Assembly: GCA_008080835.1 (NCBI GenBank)
Contig: VMDK01000095.1
Span: forward strand, 1-40,177
Length of the DNA: 40,177 nt
Source of the DNA: Sphingobacteriia bacterium
GTDB lineage: Bacteria; Bacteroidota; Bacteroidia; NS11-12g; UBA9320
Reading direction: 5' to 3'
Below, piece by piece: positions 9,163 through 18,985 of this stretch (position 1 is its first letter; each line of letters opens with the position of its first letter). The translations under genes were made by a program, and so were the position numbers. The notes under the pieces are model-generated. The model saw nothing but the letters and a program-made list of their open reading frames with translations, ran no database searches and was not told the origin of the DNA.

Positions 9163-10647
9163 TCAGGGATCCTTTCGCTCGAGGATCTCGTAGCGTTTCA
9201 CATTGTGATCTTCCTCCAACAAACGAACCCTGAATTGAGTTTGGATGTAGTCGTTCACATTGCCCTGATGGATGATATATTTTTTCCCGGGAACGATGTA
9301 TTTCATCCTGTGCGCGAAGTCAATACTGCTCCCTTCATGATTCATCCAGTTCATGTAGAACTTGTTATGTGCGCAATACACAGTATCTACCAGAATGTGA
9401 TCCTCCAGTTTCTCATCGTTTCGGATCTTATCCCGCAGGAAATATGTCAATCGGTAATAGTCTCTGTCCCATGAGTATTCCTTAGGCTTAAACACCGTGT
9501 CGTACATTCTTGAATAAGGCTTGAATCCTGTTCCAAGGATGAACAAAGCCATAAAAGGTATCAGATATTTTCTCAAATGAACCTTTAACAAGAAATCACT
9601 GAAGATCCTGAAAACACCGAGGCTGGTCACAAACGCGATGAGAGGAAATGTTGGGATATCGTACCATGGCAATTTGGTTTGAGCGGAACTGACCACAAGT
9701 AGGTACCAAACGGCAGCTGAAGTGAACAATGCGCTGATCATGGGTTCTTTACCGGTACCAAAGAACATCAGATATGCTGCAGCAGGTATGAAGAACCAAA
9801 CCCAGCCTCCCAAACGGGCAGGCAAGGCTGAAATATAGTATCCGAACGGATGACCATGACCTTCAACGGCGTCCAGAAGTCTGCCGCCGATCTCATTCTG
9901 ATATACAGCTTCCAAATAGCCCGGATTCACTGCTTCACGTATGAAGTAGTATGATATCGCCACCAATCCGGTCACAATGCATGCTACCCAAAATCGGAGT
10001 GATCCGAATTCCCGTGGCTTCTTTATAGCAACGAAGGGGACCAAAACCGGCAGAAATATCAATGCAGCCACTCCTTTGACCCAAAATGCAAATGCCACAC
10101 CTCCGAGGAAGAGATAGAAATACTTCGACATACGCCTCGGATCATATTCACTGAGGTACAGATAGAATTGATACAGATAAAAGAGGGTGGAAAAGCTCAA
10201 CAGGATATCGTAGTCTCCTGTACGGACACCATGCCATCCTACAAAACCCATAGAAGTAGCTAAGATCAGGGTTGCCAGTATCCCTGGGTAATAGGTATGC
10301 AGCTCGTTTCTCGACATATAGATCAGCAGGACACAGATAAACAATCCGGAAAGAGCCGAAGGTAGTCGTAGGGCCACTTCTTCAATACCCAGTAGTTTCA
10401 TAAAGCCCAGTTGCAACCACAGTAGAACCGGGGGCTTGGTGCACCACATATCCGGTCGTCCTTCAAAATGCGGCACCAGTAGCTCCCCTGTCAAGTACAT
10501 ATGCAGGGAGTTGGAAGCCATTCGTGCTTCATCCCAGATCCTAAGGGTCAGACCATCCAGGTGCAGGAAAAATGGGACATAGACCAGGAACAGTGCAATT
10601 CCGATCGCGCTCAGTAGAAGGATGAATTTTCTCCGGGCTAAAGCCAT
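9163..10647 (-). CDS. Membrane glycosyltransferase, ArnT/PMT (GT39/GT83) type
   Basis: 494 residues, polytopic. A hydrophobic segment (residues 8-26) is followed by the family's acidic loop motif WDEARMA (38-44), where the Asp-Glu pair binds the lipid-phosphate sugar donor and metal. Then come [18 protein letters not shown] and about ten more membrane segments, ending in a soluble C-terminal domain of about 100 residues. The family moves sugars from polyprenyl-phosphate carriers to lipid A, proteins or other acceptors on the outer face of the inner membrane. The acceptor cannot be told. The start at 10647 follows the terminator of the upstream gene; no clear -7 box was found. Confidence 0.85.
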   Translation of the reverse strand: MALARRKFILLLSAIGIALFLVYVPFFLHLDGLTLRIWDEARMASNSLHMYLTGELLVPHFEGRPDMWCTKPPVLLWLQLGFMKLLGIEEVALRLPSALSGLFICVLLIYMSRNELHTYYPGILATLILATSMGFVGWHGVRTGDYDILLSFSTLFYLYQFYLYLSEYDPRRMSKYFYLFLGGVAFAFWVKGVAALIFLPVLVPFVAIKKPREFGSLRFWVACIVTGLVAISYYFIREAVNPGYLEAVYQNEIGGRLLDAVEGHGHPFGYYISALPARLGGWVWFFIPAAAYLMFFGTGKEPMISALFTSAAVWYLLVVSSAQTKLPWYDIPTFPLIAFVTSLGVFRIFSDFLLKVHLRKYLIPFMALFILGTGFKPYSRMYDTVFKPKEYSWDRDYYRLTYFLRDKIRNDEKLEDHILVDTVYCAHNKFYMNWMNHEGSSIDFAHRMKYIVPGKKYIIHQGNVNDYIQTQFRVRLLEEDHNVKRYEILERKDP

Positions 10648-10690
10648 TTCAAGAACAAAAAAAGGGAAAGAATCCGAAAGGCATGAAACA

Positions 10691-10718
10691 AAAAAGGCTG
10701 CTCTGGGAGCAGCCTTTT
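10691..10718 (-). terminator. Intrinsic terminator of the giant PKD gene
   Basis: Perfect 8-bp stem GGCTGCTC / GAGCAGCC (10696-10703 and 10707-10714) with a 3-base loop. It is extended by A/T pairs, and on the minus strand TTTTTTGTTT follows. It lies 20 bases past the stop at 10738. The flanking A/T tracts could let it work in both directions. Confidence 0.88.
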
Positions 10719-10737
10719 CGTTTATTCAGAAGTGGAA

Positions 10738-13700
10738 TTAATCTCTGATCAGAGTAACTGTACCTGAGATCGGTTCTCCTCCACCATTTGGTTCCTCATT
10801 TTTGAGGGTGTAGTTGATGATGTAGAAGTATGTTCCTTCCGGACATTCCTTCAGACCTTCATTCATGATGGTACCATCCCAGTGCAGGTCAGGATCCGTG
10901 CTCTCAAATACGAGCTCACCCCATCTGTTGTAGATCTTGATCTCATACTCCGTTGCACCTTCTACTTCGATCTCGAAGTATTTGTTGAAGGCATCACCTT
11001 CAGCATCAGGAGTGAAGACGTTGTAAGGGATGATCTTCTTAATGAAGTTATTATTGATCACCTTACAAGTGGTATCCTTACATCCGAGATCATTCTCAGC
11101 TACAAGACAAACCTCCCACTCACCGATTCTTTCACCCCAGTTGTAACATGGGTTCTCTTCAGAACTGGTAGAAGTTCCATCTGCGTCCTCGAATGTCCAG
11201 AAGTACTTAGTTGCATTCTGTGACGTATTCTCGAAGCAGAATTCCGGTTTATCTTCTTCATCGATCTCAAAGTCTGCGATCACTTCCTGAACGATCACTC
11301 GTCCGGTGGCTGTGTCCACACACTTCGGTCCGAAGTCACCTGCATCCAGGTCATAATCCGGGATCATGCGCACATTATAAGTACCCGGTGAAGAGTAGCT
11401 ATGCTGTACGGTAGTATCCGGATAAGTAGCTGTCAGCGTATCGGTATCACCGAAGTCCCAGGTGAATCGCGTATAGATCGAATCCGACTTGGTCGTGTAG
11501 TTCACGATATCATGCGGACAAACGATCGTGTCGACGATCTCAATTCCCGCAGGAGTGATCGGACGAACGATCACCTTGATCTCACGCGGTGTCTTACCAT
11601 CGATCGTACTCGTGTCAGGGAAGAGGCGTGAACATCTGATATTGGTCCCCTCGATCTCATCGATCTGTATCAAGTGGAGATAGTAGGTTCCCACAGTGTT
11701 GTACGTATGTCCAACCAATTCATTCTTATCCTTAGTAGAGTAAGTGTTGTTGCTTGAGCTATCACCCCAGTAGAAGATCCAGTCAGGATCGTAGATAGGC
11801 TCTTTACTCAAGTTCTCGAGAGTTACAGAGTCACCCACACAGATCACGATCGAATCTTCACCCCATGGGTTGTTTCCACTGAATGCAAACTCAGGTTGTG
11901 GTCCCGGTACGAAGATCTGTTTCTCTATAGAGTCCACACAACCCAGTAACGAGTGTACCTTGAGTTTCACAGTGAACCATCCACTGGATGTATAGTCGTG
12001 AGATGGATCCTTCAGGATACTTCTTCTAGAACCATCACCGAAGTCCCACTCGTACCATACGATACTATCACATGGCTGGTCACATGAATCAACCGGACAT
12101 GGGTCAAATACTACTGTAGAATCGAAGAACGATACAATGTTCTTACAAGACAGCAACTGAGCGTTGTGCTCGAAGTTCGCCTTGATACCTGTTACCATTG
12201 CTGAGAGGAATGCAGTATCGCGACAACCGATACTATCTTTCATTGCTACAGCGATGGTGTATTCTCCCGGCTCATCATAGATGTGAGAGAATCGGATAGA
12301 ACGTTCAAAGTCAACGATCGAATCGTTCCAATCCCAGTCAACCGCTTTGGTCTCGATGTTATTGGCATATCGAGTTGGGTCTTCCCAGAATTTACGAGGG
12401 TCGATTGGGTAAGCCAACGGATCGAAATCATCACCGTACTGCCAGTAGCGGATACTATCATAGATCTCATGCCACATGCCTTTACACACGGCATCATCGA
12501 TCATTTTGAACTGATTCAAGAATCCAACATTGAGCAGCTTGGCATCGGATTTCTCACAACCCACAGTATTGTTGAGGAATACACCCGGGATCATAGGCCC
12601 GTTCGAATTCACCCAAACAGTATCAAATTCTGATCTGTCACAGTATTTCGTTTCGCGTACCTCAGGATGCTGATAAGTGAACTTATAGCAACCAGGGATA
12701 TACTCACCGCGCTTCCAGTTTTTCTCCCACTGTGTTCCACGACCAGTAGTGATGGCATAAGGTGCCAGCAATGTGTCGAAACCTTGGATAGAAGAATCTC
12801 TGAAGTGAAGCACTTCTTCGATGATCACAGAGTCTGTCTGAGCATCGTTGGTGTACAAGTATTTGTACTGACCATGCTCTACGGTATTCTCCGTGATACC
12901 CACCTTACTGAAGGTAAAGTACTGACTGATACCTGTTGTATCAATACAACCGAATGTACCGTCACCCAGGTAGAGTGCAACATCCTCCGGTGGAATATCC
13001 TGAATATCCAGTCCGAGTTGCTCAAATGCATCTTTAATGATGTCACCGGCACGCTCTGTATTTGCTTTCACTGTCCATTGACGGTAAATGCGTTTTACGA
13101 TGGTGTCTACCGGTTGAATTCCGAACACGTCGTCGATGGTGTAGCGTACCAATGTATTAGCCAACCAATTGTCGCTAGGACTCCAGTCAACATCTTCATC
13201 GTTACGTCCGTTCACAGGACCATTGTAATCCTGGAAGTATTTGTGCTCCTCGAAGTATCCCAGGAGACGATCCTGGTAACCCCAGTTCCAACGCAGGAAT
13301 TCGATACTATCCTGGATCGGATTGATGAAGCGGAACCATGCAGTTTCACCCGCACAGATCGCAAGAGGATCGTTATTAGGAACGAGGATCTCGAAGTCCG
13401 CATTCAAGTACATATAACGGAACATGTCGCTGTACCAAGCAGTATCCGTACACTCAGGAGCGATAGGATCACCGTTTGAATTGGTACGTGGAGGTCCGTT
13501 ACCGATGATCAAACCGATAGTGAACGATCCGTTAGGACGCTTGCTAGGATCTGATCCGATCTCACCGGAAGTATAACCTTTCACCCAGCTTGTTCCCCAG
13601 GCTCCAACGATATCGTATGGCAATACGAACGGAATTGGAATACCAGGAGGTGGAGGCGCTAGTACGCCACCGCTATTGTATGGGATCCAGTTATTAGGAC

Positions 13701-16380
13701 CGGTAAGTGAGTCGTAGTTAACCTCGAACCATTGCTGCGTACAACCGGGTTTCGTCTCGGCCATACTGAAGGTGAGGAAGTATTGGGTCTTATCCCCGTC
13801 GATCGGACAAGGGATACCACTTTCCCATTCCAGACCTTTCGCGCTTGGCGGGATCAGGGCAAGGGAAATAGTGTTGCTGCTCTCACATCGCAGTGGGTGC
13901 ACTGTATCCTTGTGCCAAAGCACTACAGTGTTACACTGAGCGATGTTCTCGAAGAACCACTGACGGTGAACCGCTGAATCGATCACGTACACCTGACGTT
14001 GGATCGTTGTTGGAATACCGTTGATCGTAGTGTCCACCAATACAGTACTGAGCTGTGCCGGAACCGTATCTTCAGGAGTGACTTCCATTCGGACCAGAGA
14101 GATGATCGAATCACCTTCCTCTATCTCAAATTGCTTGTCAACCTCCCATTCTACGGTCTTAGGACCGGTCACCCATTCGTACGTTGGTGGGTTCTTGCTG
14201 ATATCTTTCACTCGCACCGTCACACCGGAAGGCACGAAGAATTTCTGATCATCCTTGATCACAGTAGAGATCACTTCACCTTTGTATACGGTGCGTGGTC
14301 TCCACAGGTAGATCCTGTAATGCGCACTGTCAATGATCTCGGGATATTCGGTTTGTGCATCCACAACGAATGTGTCCGTTGCAGCTTGATTGCTGTCGTT
14401 GATATACGGGATCAATGCCGTATAGGTTGAGTCCCATGGCACGAACAAGTTGATCTCACGAGGAACGACCATGATGCTATCCGGGTAGACATTTACTTGA
14501 TAACAAGTACGGCTGTTTCTGCTGAAACGAGTTTGACGAACCGGACGAGTATAGTTCTGTCCACGCTGATAATAGCGATAGATCTCTTCCCATGGAGTAT
14601 ACCAGTGAACCGGCAGGGAATCAATGGTGAAGTTACAGTTCAGATCAACGTTCTTATTGGCATAGGTGTCTGTAGTACACTGAGGTGCATATTGGTCACC
14701 CAAGGTCCAGATACGCAGTACGTGATCTTTTCTTCGGATAGAAGGCACTCTAGGTACAGCTGTTTGATCATTAGATGGTGGATAGTTGAATACATAACGC
14801 TTGGTACCATCCAGTCCGTAGAAGGACTTCTCGTGATACGTAGTATTACCATTATAAACAACCACCAGACTGTCTTTACCGGCGTCATACCAGATCACAT
14901 AACCACGAGCTTTGATCGTATCAGTGAGCTTGTACGCATCGTAACCACCATTCTTGTCGAACAATAGCAAAGAATCCAATCCGGTTCTTTTGTTCTTTCT
15001 GACTCCGGCAATGTTGATATACTCATAAACTACTGAGTCCTCATCGTTGTAATTCGGGTCATCGTGATAGAAGGTAGAGTTGTTCACGAAGTGGATCGAA
15101 TCACGGATGGTACATTGGTATTTCTCTTCTTGAGGTACACGAACAAAAGGTACTTCGATCGTAGATGAAGGACCCACTTTAGTGATCGTGTCAAATACCG
15201 TCACATCACATGGTCCAACCACAATTCTCAGCGAGATCATCCAAGGTCCACCTCCATAATTATGGCAAGGAGTCCAATCGTCATCACTGAAGTTATCATT
15301 TCCGGAAGGAGGATCACCGAACCACCAGATGAATGATGCTCCAGGGATAGCTCCATCACGTAATCTGAAGCACACTTCAGGATCGCTGGTACATGCACTG
15401 TCTTTATCGGCCAGGATGACCGGATCGATCTTGATGTTGGTCGCTGCAGCTTTGTACGTGAATGTCTCGGAACATCCAAAGCGTGAATACACCGTCAGTG
15501 TCGCGTTGAACGTACCATTTTGCTTGTACCAGTATTCTACTTTACCGTCGTTGTTCTTGCCGGTCCAGTACTGGGTGTTGGTTACAGAGTCACCGATGAT
15601 CTTGTTACCATCTCCGAAATCAAAGATAAACTGGGCGACGTCTTTAAGCCCGATGGTAGTAGTAGGATCATTTAACCAGTTCTGGTAAGTCACGTTGGTG
15701 ATCGTGGCCAAAGTAGAATCACAACCCGTTGGCGCGTTACTGTTAAGGAGTACCCCCATCTTCGGCCAAACACGGATCATACTGTCGTACTTGATCTTGG
15801 TCACACAACCATTCGCATCTTCCAATTCCACAGTAACATCGAAGAATCCACCTTTTGGATCCTTGATCTCGTAACAGAATGTGTAAGGAAGTGCAGGGTT
15901 GATCTCCTCGATCAGTCCACCATCGCTAAAGAGATAAGTGGCACGAACGATCTGGCTACCCGGAGCAGGCAAACTGCTGTCCGCGTAACAGAAATTGTTC
16001 CCTTTGAAACATTGTTGAGCGTTGTTGAGCAACTGGAATTTCACAATCGGACTTGGCTTGACAACCACCTGAATGGTCTTTTCACATGGGTCAAGGAATC
16101 CTCTTGAATCCGTTACTTTCAACTTCACGTCGTACGTACCCGGTGCACCATACGTATACGACGGGTCACGTTGATTCGAGGTTCCTTTGGAATCCCCAAA
16201 ATCCCATGCCCAGGTATCGTATCCCGGTGCGTTGGATGTAAACGAAATAGCCGCTCCCACACACTCAGAACCCGTATACTTCGGGTTACACTGTGCAGAG
16301 GCGTCCACATGCCAAAATAGCATGAGTAATGTCGTGAGCACGAATGCCAACGACTTGCCTGTGTTCTTAATCATTTTCAT
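10738..16380 (-). CDS. Giant secreted PKD-repeat protein with T9SS type B (gliding-motility) C-terminal domain
   Basis: About 1880 residues from the ATG at 16380, which starts a clean signal peptide (basic MKMIKNTGK, hydrophobic core, DASAQ cleavage). The open frame continues up to an ATG at 16485, but that would bury the signal peptide. PKD modules are recognisable by WDFGDSKGT and GAPGTYDVKLKV near the start, by WDFGDGSRRS, and by WDFGDTDTL and SSPGTYNVRM nearer the end, with poorly conserved beta-rich blocks between. The last ~90 residues (NVFTPDAEGDAFNKYF, IYNRWGELVFES, WDG, CPEGTYFYII) form the gliding-motility-associated CTD that routes proteins through T9SS to the surface. Last gene of the sigma-factor unit. 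An adhesin or surface-matrix role is inferred. Confidence 0.9.
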   Translation of the reverse strand: MKMIKNTGKSLAFVLTTLLMLFWHVDASAQCNPKYTGSECVGAAISFTSNAPGYDTWAWDFGDSKGTSNQRDPSYTYGAPGTYDVKLKVTDSRGFLDPCEKTIQVVVKPSPIVKFQLLNNAQQCFKGNNFCYADSSLPAPGSQIVRATYLFSDGGLIEEINPALPYTFCYEIKDPKGGFFDVTVELEDANGCVTKIKYDSMIRVWPKMGVLLNSNAPTGCDSTLATITNVTYQNWLNDPTTTIGLKDVAQFIFDFGDGNKIIGDSVTNTQYWTGKNNDGKVEYWYKQNGTFNATLTVYSRFGCSETFTYKAAATNIKIDPVILADKDSACTSDPEVCFRLRDGAIPGASFIWWFGDPPSGNDNFSDDDWTPCHNYGGGPWMISLRIVVGPCDVTVFDTITKVGPSSTIEVPFVRVPQEEKYQCTIRDSIHFVNNSTFYHDDPNYNDEDSVVYEYINIAGVRKNKRTGLDSLLLFDKNGGYDAYKLTDTIKARGYVIWYDAGKDSLVVVYNGNTTYHEKSFYGLDGTKRYVFNYPPSNDQTAVPRVPSIRRKDHVLRIWTLGDQYAPQCTTDTYANKNVDLNCNFTIDSLPVHWYTPWEEIYRYYQRGQNYTRPVRQTRFSRNSRTCYQVNVYPDSIMVVPREINLFVPWDSTYTALIPYINDSNQAATDTFVVDAQTEYPEIIDSAHYRIYLWRPRTVYKGEVISTVIKDDQKFFVPSGVTVRVKDISKNPPTYEWVTGPKTVEWEVDKQFEIEEGDSIISLVRMEVTPEDTVPAQLSTVLVDTTINGIPTTIQRQVYVIDSAVHRQWFFENIAQCNTVVLWHKDTVHPLRCESSNTISLALIPPSAKGLEWESGIPCPIDGDKTQYFLTFSMAETKPGCTQQWFEVNYDSLTGPNNWIPYNSGGVLAPPPPGIPIPFVLPYDIVGAWGTSWVKGYTSGEIGSDPSKRPNGSFTIGLIIGNGPPRTNSNGDPIAPECTDTAWYSDMFRYMYLNADFEILVPNNDPLAICAGETAWFRFINPIQDSIEFLRWNWGYQDRLLGYFEEHKYFQDYNGPVNGRNDEDVDWSPSDNWLANTLVRYTIDDVFGIQPVDTIVKRIYRQWTVKANTERAGDIIKDAFEQLGLDIQDIPPEDVALYLGDGTFGCIDTTGISQYFTFSKVGITENTVEHGQYKYLYTNDAQTDSVIIEEVLHFRDSSIQGFDTLLAPYAITTGRGTQWEKNWKRGEYIPGCYKFTYQHPEVRETKYCDRSEFDTVWVNSNGPMIPGVFLNNTVGCEKSDAKLLNVGFLNQFKMIDDAVCKGMWHEIYDSIRYWQYGDDFDPLAYPIDPRKFWEDPTRYANNIETKAVDWDWNDSIVDFERSIRFSHIYDEPGEYTIAVAMKDSIGCRDTAFLSAMVTGIKANFEHNAQLLSCKNIVSFFDSTVVFDPCPVDSCDQPCDSIVWYEWDFGDGSRRSILKDPSHDYTSSGWFTVKLKVHSLLGCVDSIEKQIFVPGPQPEFAFSGNNPWGEDSIVICVGDSVTLENLSKEPIYDPDWIFYWGDSSSNNTYSTKDKNELVGHTYNTVGTYYLHLIQIDEIEGTNIRCSRLFPDTSTIDGKTPREIKVIVRPITPAGIEIVDTIVCPHDIVNYTTKSDSIYTRFTWDFGDTDTLTATYPDTTVQHSYSSPGTYNVRMIPDYDLDAGDFGPKCVDTATGRVIVQEVIADFEIDEEDKPEFCFENTSQNATKYFWTFEDADGTSTSSEENPCYNWGERIGEWEVCLVAENDLGCKDTTCKVINNNFIKKIIPYNVFTPDAEGDAFNKYFEIEVEGATEYEIKIYNRWGELVFESTDPDLHWDGTIMNEGLKECPEGTYFYIINYTLKNEEPNGGGEPISGTVTLIRD

Positions 16381-16415
16381 TGATCTTTGATTTCGGTTAA
16401 TGCCTGTAATTATCA

Positions 16416-16444
16416 GGCGGCCCTTTAGCTCGCTAAAGCCCGCC
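16416..16444. promoter_or_regulatory. Stem-loop between the anti-sigma gene and the giant gene
   Basis: CTTTAGC (16423-16429) and GCTAAAG (16432-16438) form a 7-bp stem with a 2-base loop, and GGCGG (16416-16420) pairs with CCGCC (16440-16444) outside it. It lies in the 109-base gap before the chosen start of the giant gene. No T-run follows on the minus strand, so mRNA processing, protection or attenuation is more likely than termination. Confidence 0.55.
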
Positions 16445-16489
16445 AAAATAGAGTTATAATCTGTCTTTTTCAAGTAATTAAACATGTCT

Positions 16490-17794
16490 TTACTTTACGA
16501 GGATAAGTCGCCCGTATTTAGTTTCTTCTTTCCCACCATTGCTGTACTTCAGCACGTAGTTGTATCTTCCTTCCGGTAACATCTCTCCTTCATTCATCAA
16601 CTGACCGTTCCAGTACTCGTTCTGGTCGGTCGTTTCGAACACCAATCGGCCACTGTTACTGCGTATTTGCATGTGGTAACTCTTGACCGGATCAAGACGG
16701 ACCTCGAACACATCGTTCTTGCCGTCCTTGATATATGGTGAGAAGATGTCTCCTGCATCAAAATCTATCTTGTCTTCCCAGGAGCATTCGACAGTCTCTT
16801 CGATCGTGTCCTTACATCCTTTGTCATTCACTGCGATCATTACTACATCGTGGTCGCTGTAGTTCTCACATTCGTATTCCACAACTCCGTCAATGGCCGT
16901 TACTTCGATATTGTTCACGAACCAGGACTGCTGCGCCACATCTCCCTGAGCTCTGAGGATCAATCGACCCTTTTCGGATTCGCTAACGATGGATGCGTTG
17001 GTTCGCTGAACGTCAATGATATGCTCGATCTGGACCGGATGGCCATCCTCCGTAAAACGTAGTTTCAACACATGCTTTCCGGCACGAGGGAAGTAGAAAT
17101 TGTAGCGCACTCCACCGACGGCAACCAGTTTGTCGTCCAACCACCACTGTACGCCGTCAGCGTAAATATTCTCGCTATTCTCACTTCTGAGCACCGCTTC
17201 GGATGTGTTTCCTTCACAGACCACATTCGACATCTCAATGGTATGTGGAACGCGGACATGTTCGTCATCCGGTGTATCGGCAGATCCATCCTGAGTATCA
17301 TCGGTCATGGTCGGTGTCTCAGTGGACCCACCATCTGTCGCTTCTGTATATCCGGCTTCGGCCGAACCTGAAGTCGCACTCTGCACGGTGATATCAGAAC
17401 CGTTCGATTCTGTGTTGCGTTGACTCGAAGCTTCACCAGTCTCTGGAGATACTTCGATCGCATCTTTCTCGCCAATAGTTTCTGATGGACTTTCCTGATC
17501 AGTCGTAACCTGATCTTCGGTCTGGGTGATCACCGTCTCCTCAGATACCGGAGTTTCCGGCTCTTTATTGAGAAGGGTCACTGCAGCTGTAACTACGATC
17601 GCTGCACCGGCAACAATAGCTGCCCATTTCCCGATGATGGCTTTACCGGCCACTCCTGCAGCACCGGTTCCCGCTGCACCGGAAGTACCGGATCCAACTC
17701 CCTCCCAAACGGAAGGAGGCACAGGGGTCTCAGCCCCACTCGCCATCTCGCGGATCAGTTCGTCGAATTCCTGTATGTGCTTCTCTGTGCTCAC
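16490..17794 (-). CDS. Anti-sigma-type membrane protein with periplasmic T9SS type B-like C-terminal domain
   Basis: 434 residues. Residues 1-35 form a cytosolic segment with FDELIREMASG and PPSVWEGV, a pattern common at the N-terminus of Bacteroidota anti-sigma-like proteins. One membrane helix follows (about 52-75), then a low-complexity Ser/Thr/Glu stalk (about 80-180), an Ig/PKD-like part with cysteines, and a final ~85 residues (DIFSPYIKDGKNDVFEV, SGRLVFETTDQNEYWNG, LPEGRYNYVLKY) that align by eye with the C-terminus of the giant protein. The ATG overlaps the end of the sigma gene (ATGA-type), showing translational coupling. No zinc-binding HxxxCxxC is seen. The anti-sigma role is inferred from position and the N-terminal motif. 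Confidence 0.75.
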   Translation of the reverse strand: MSTEKHIQEFDELIREMASGAETPVPPSVWEGVGSGTSGAAGTGAAGVAGKAIIGKWAAIVAGAAIVVTAAVTLLNKEPETPVSEETVITQTEDQVTTDQESPSETIGEKDAIEVSPETGEASSQRNTESNGSDITVQSATSGSAEAGYTEATDGGSTETPTMTDDTQDGSADTPDDEHVRVPHTIEMSNVVCEGNTSEAVLRSENSENIYADGVQWWLDDKLVAVGGVRYNFYFPRAGKHVLKLRFTEDGHPVQIEHIIDVQRTNASIVSESEKGRLILRAQGDVAQQSWFVNNIEVTAIDGVVEYECENYSDHDVVMIAVNDKGCKDTIEETVECSWEDKIDFDAGDIFSPYIKDGKNDVFEVRLDPVKSYHMQIRSNSGRLVFETTDQNEYWNGQLMNEGEMLPEGRYNYVLKYSNGGKEETKYGRLILVK

Positions 17795-18327
17795 TTTTGT
17801 GCTTTGATCACTTTCTGCAATTGATTACGCGCTTTGAACAGCTGCGTTTTACTCGTACTCTCTGAGATCTCCAATTGCTCGGCGATCTCCTTGTGCGAAT
17901 AACCTTCGATCACGTACATGTTGAATACGGTACGGTACCCATCAGGCAGAGCCGCGATCGCTTTCATAAGGTCCGCGAGTTGCAGGTTACTCAGACTTTT
18001 CGGGTCGACCCCTTCCTGAATATCCTCAATGTCGCCAAACTGGGCCGACTTCGATTTTCGCAGATGCTCGATCGCAGTATGAACAACGATCCTGCGACAC
18101 CATCCCTCAAAGGAACCGGCAAAACGGAATGAACTCAGTTTTCTGTAAATGCGGATGAACGCGTCTTGCAACACGTCCTGAGCATCGTGATCTGAATTCA
18201 TATATCGAAGTGCAACCGTGTACATTTTAGGCGATAGTTGTTCGTATAAGGTCCTGAATGCCAATTGATCCCCGGCCAGACTCTCCTGAATCAGCCGGTT
18301 TTCTATATCTCGATTTTTCGAGGTCAT
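17791..18327 (-). CDS. ECF-family RNA polymerase sigma factor
   Basis: 178 residues. Region 2 includes the AFRTLYEQLSPKMYTVALRY helix and DAQDVLQDAFIRIYRKL, then SFEGWCRRIVVHTAIEHLRK for -10 recognition. Region 4 includes LPDGYRTVFNMYVIEGYSHK and EIAEQLEISESTSKTQLFKA, a helix-turn-helix for the -35-like element. The length is typical of ECF factors. It heads a unit with the overlapping anti-sigma-type gene and the giant T9SS protein. I found no standard TAnnTTTG box upstream, which would fit autoregulation from a sigma-specific promoter, but that is inference. Start chosen at the ATG at 18327. Confidence 0.92.
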   Translation of the reverse strand: MTSKNRDIENRLIQESLAGDQLAFRTLYEQLSPKMYTVALRYMNSDHDAQDVLQDAFIRIYRKLSSFRFAGSFEGWCRRIVVHTAIEHLRKSKSAQFGDIEDIQEGVDPKSLSNLQLADLMKAIAALPDGYRTVFNMYVIEGYSHKEIAEQLEISESTSKTQLFKARNQLQKVIKAQK

Positions 18328-18401
18328 TAAGAATGATCATTTGACAGACTTTTCCCTAAAGATGGGACTTTGCCCCCATGGGTTGCCTGAGATGTACTTT
18401 T

Positions 18402-18866
18402 TTATTGAATTTTTTTCGCTCCGTATTTTTCGCTGAGATACGGCACGAGTGATTCGGCATAAAAACCGATGCTCTCTATGGGTTCGATGATCTCCACCCT
18501 ATTGATCCCATCGAGCAATCTTCGGTACTGGATCGCGGCCATATTCTCCTCGAAATTTACGGTAAAACTTCCATAGAACATGTGGAAGTTCATGTACAGG
18601 ATCTCCTCCAGGAATTTTTGCCGCAAGGCAGGTTCATCGGGCAGAAAACAAACCGGTGATACGACCTGAAAGATGGCCGCCGGCTCCGGACCCTTGAAGT
18701 ATTCCCACTGCTGATGCTCCTCGGGTTGCCATATGTCGACATAGATCTCAACGGTATTTCTATGTACCAGCCATTGTCCTTCTCCTTCGCAACGTGCATT
18801 TGCGGGTTCTACCCCTATGGTCTCCAGTGCGTCCTCTACTTTCTCCGAATACGGTTTCAAATCCAT
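18402..18866 (-). CDS. YbjN-like protein (type III secretion chaperone-like fold)
   Basis: 154 residues from the ATG at 18866. The pattern of a short N-terminal helix, WLVHRNTVEIYVDIW strands, a middle block FQVVSPVCFLPDE, a helix LRQKFLEEILYMNFHMFYG, and then SFTVNFEENMAAIQYRRLL with long C-terminal helices resembles YbjN / SycN-type chaperone-fold proteins. Their roles in Bacteroidota are unknown. The open frame runs up to 18920, but a -7 box (18872-18879) overlaps that extension, so 18866 is preferred. The gene diverges from the caspase-like gene. Cytosolic, no signal peptide. Confidence 0.7.
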   Translation of the reverse strand: MDLKPYSEKVEDALETIGVEPANARCEGEGQWLVHRNTVEIYVDIWQPEEHQQWEYFKGPEPAAIFQVVSPVCFLPDEPALRQKFLEEILYMNFHMFYGSFTVNFEENMAAIQYRRLLDGINRVEIIEPIESIGFYAESLVPYLSEKYGAKKIQ

Positions 18867-18871
18867 GTGGG

Positions 18872-18879
18872 CAAATTTA
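18872..18879 (-). promoter_or_regulatory. -7 promoter box TAAATTTG for the YbjN-like gene
   Basis: Minus-strand TAnnTTTG match. Only 5 bases (CCCAC) separate it from the ATG at 18866, so transcription may start at or next to the start codon, giving a leaderless message. Confidence 0.55.
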
Positions 18880-18924
18880 CACTCTGCCGTTGAGCCCTCT
18901 GCATTTCCAATGCATACCATTTCG

Positions 18925-18932
18925 TATTTTTG
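18925..18932 (+). promoter_or_regulatory. -7 promoter box TATTTTTG for the caspase-like gene
   Basis: TAnnTTTG match ending 53 bases before the TTG start at 18986. It is 45 bases from the opposing box at 18872-18879, so the two promoters are back to back and might compete for polymerase. Confidence 0.5.
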
Positions 18933-18985
18933 ATCGTTTACCTTAATCCACCCGGATCATATAGATAGCAGTAACCCAAAGCATC

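Noticed and set aside
12667-13479. 270-codon plus-strand open frame inside the giant PKD gene
   Set aside because: Antisense shadow of the long coding frame. Its composition is rich in Ile/Val/Thr/Arg, as expected from the reverse of the real codons, and no domain is visible.
16381-16485. 35-codon N-terminal extension of the giant protein
   Set aside because: It would place the signal peptide in the middle of the chain. The start at 16380 gives a normal signal peptide.
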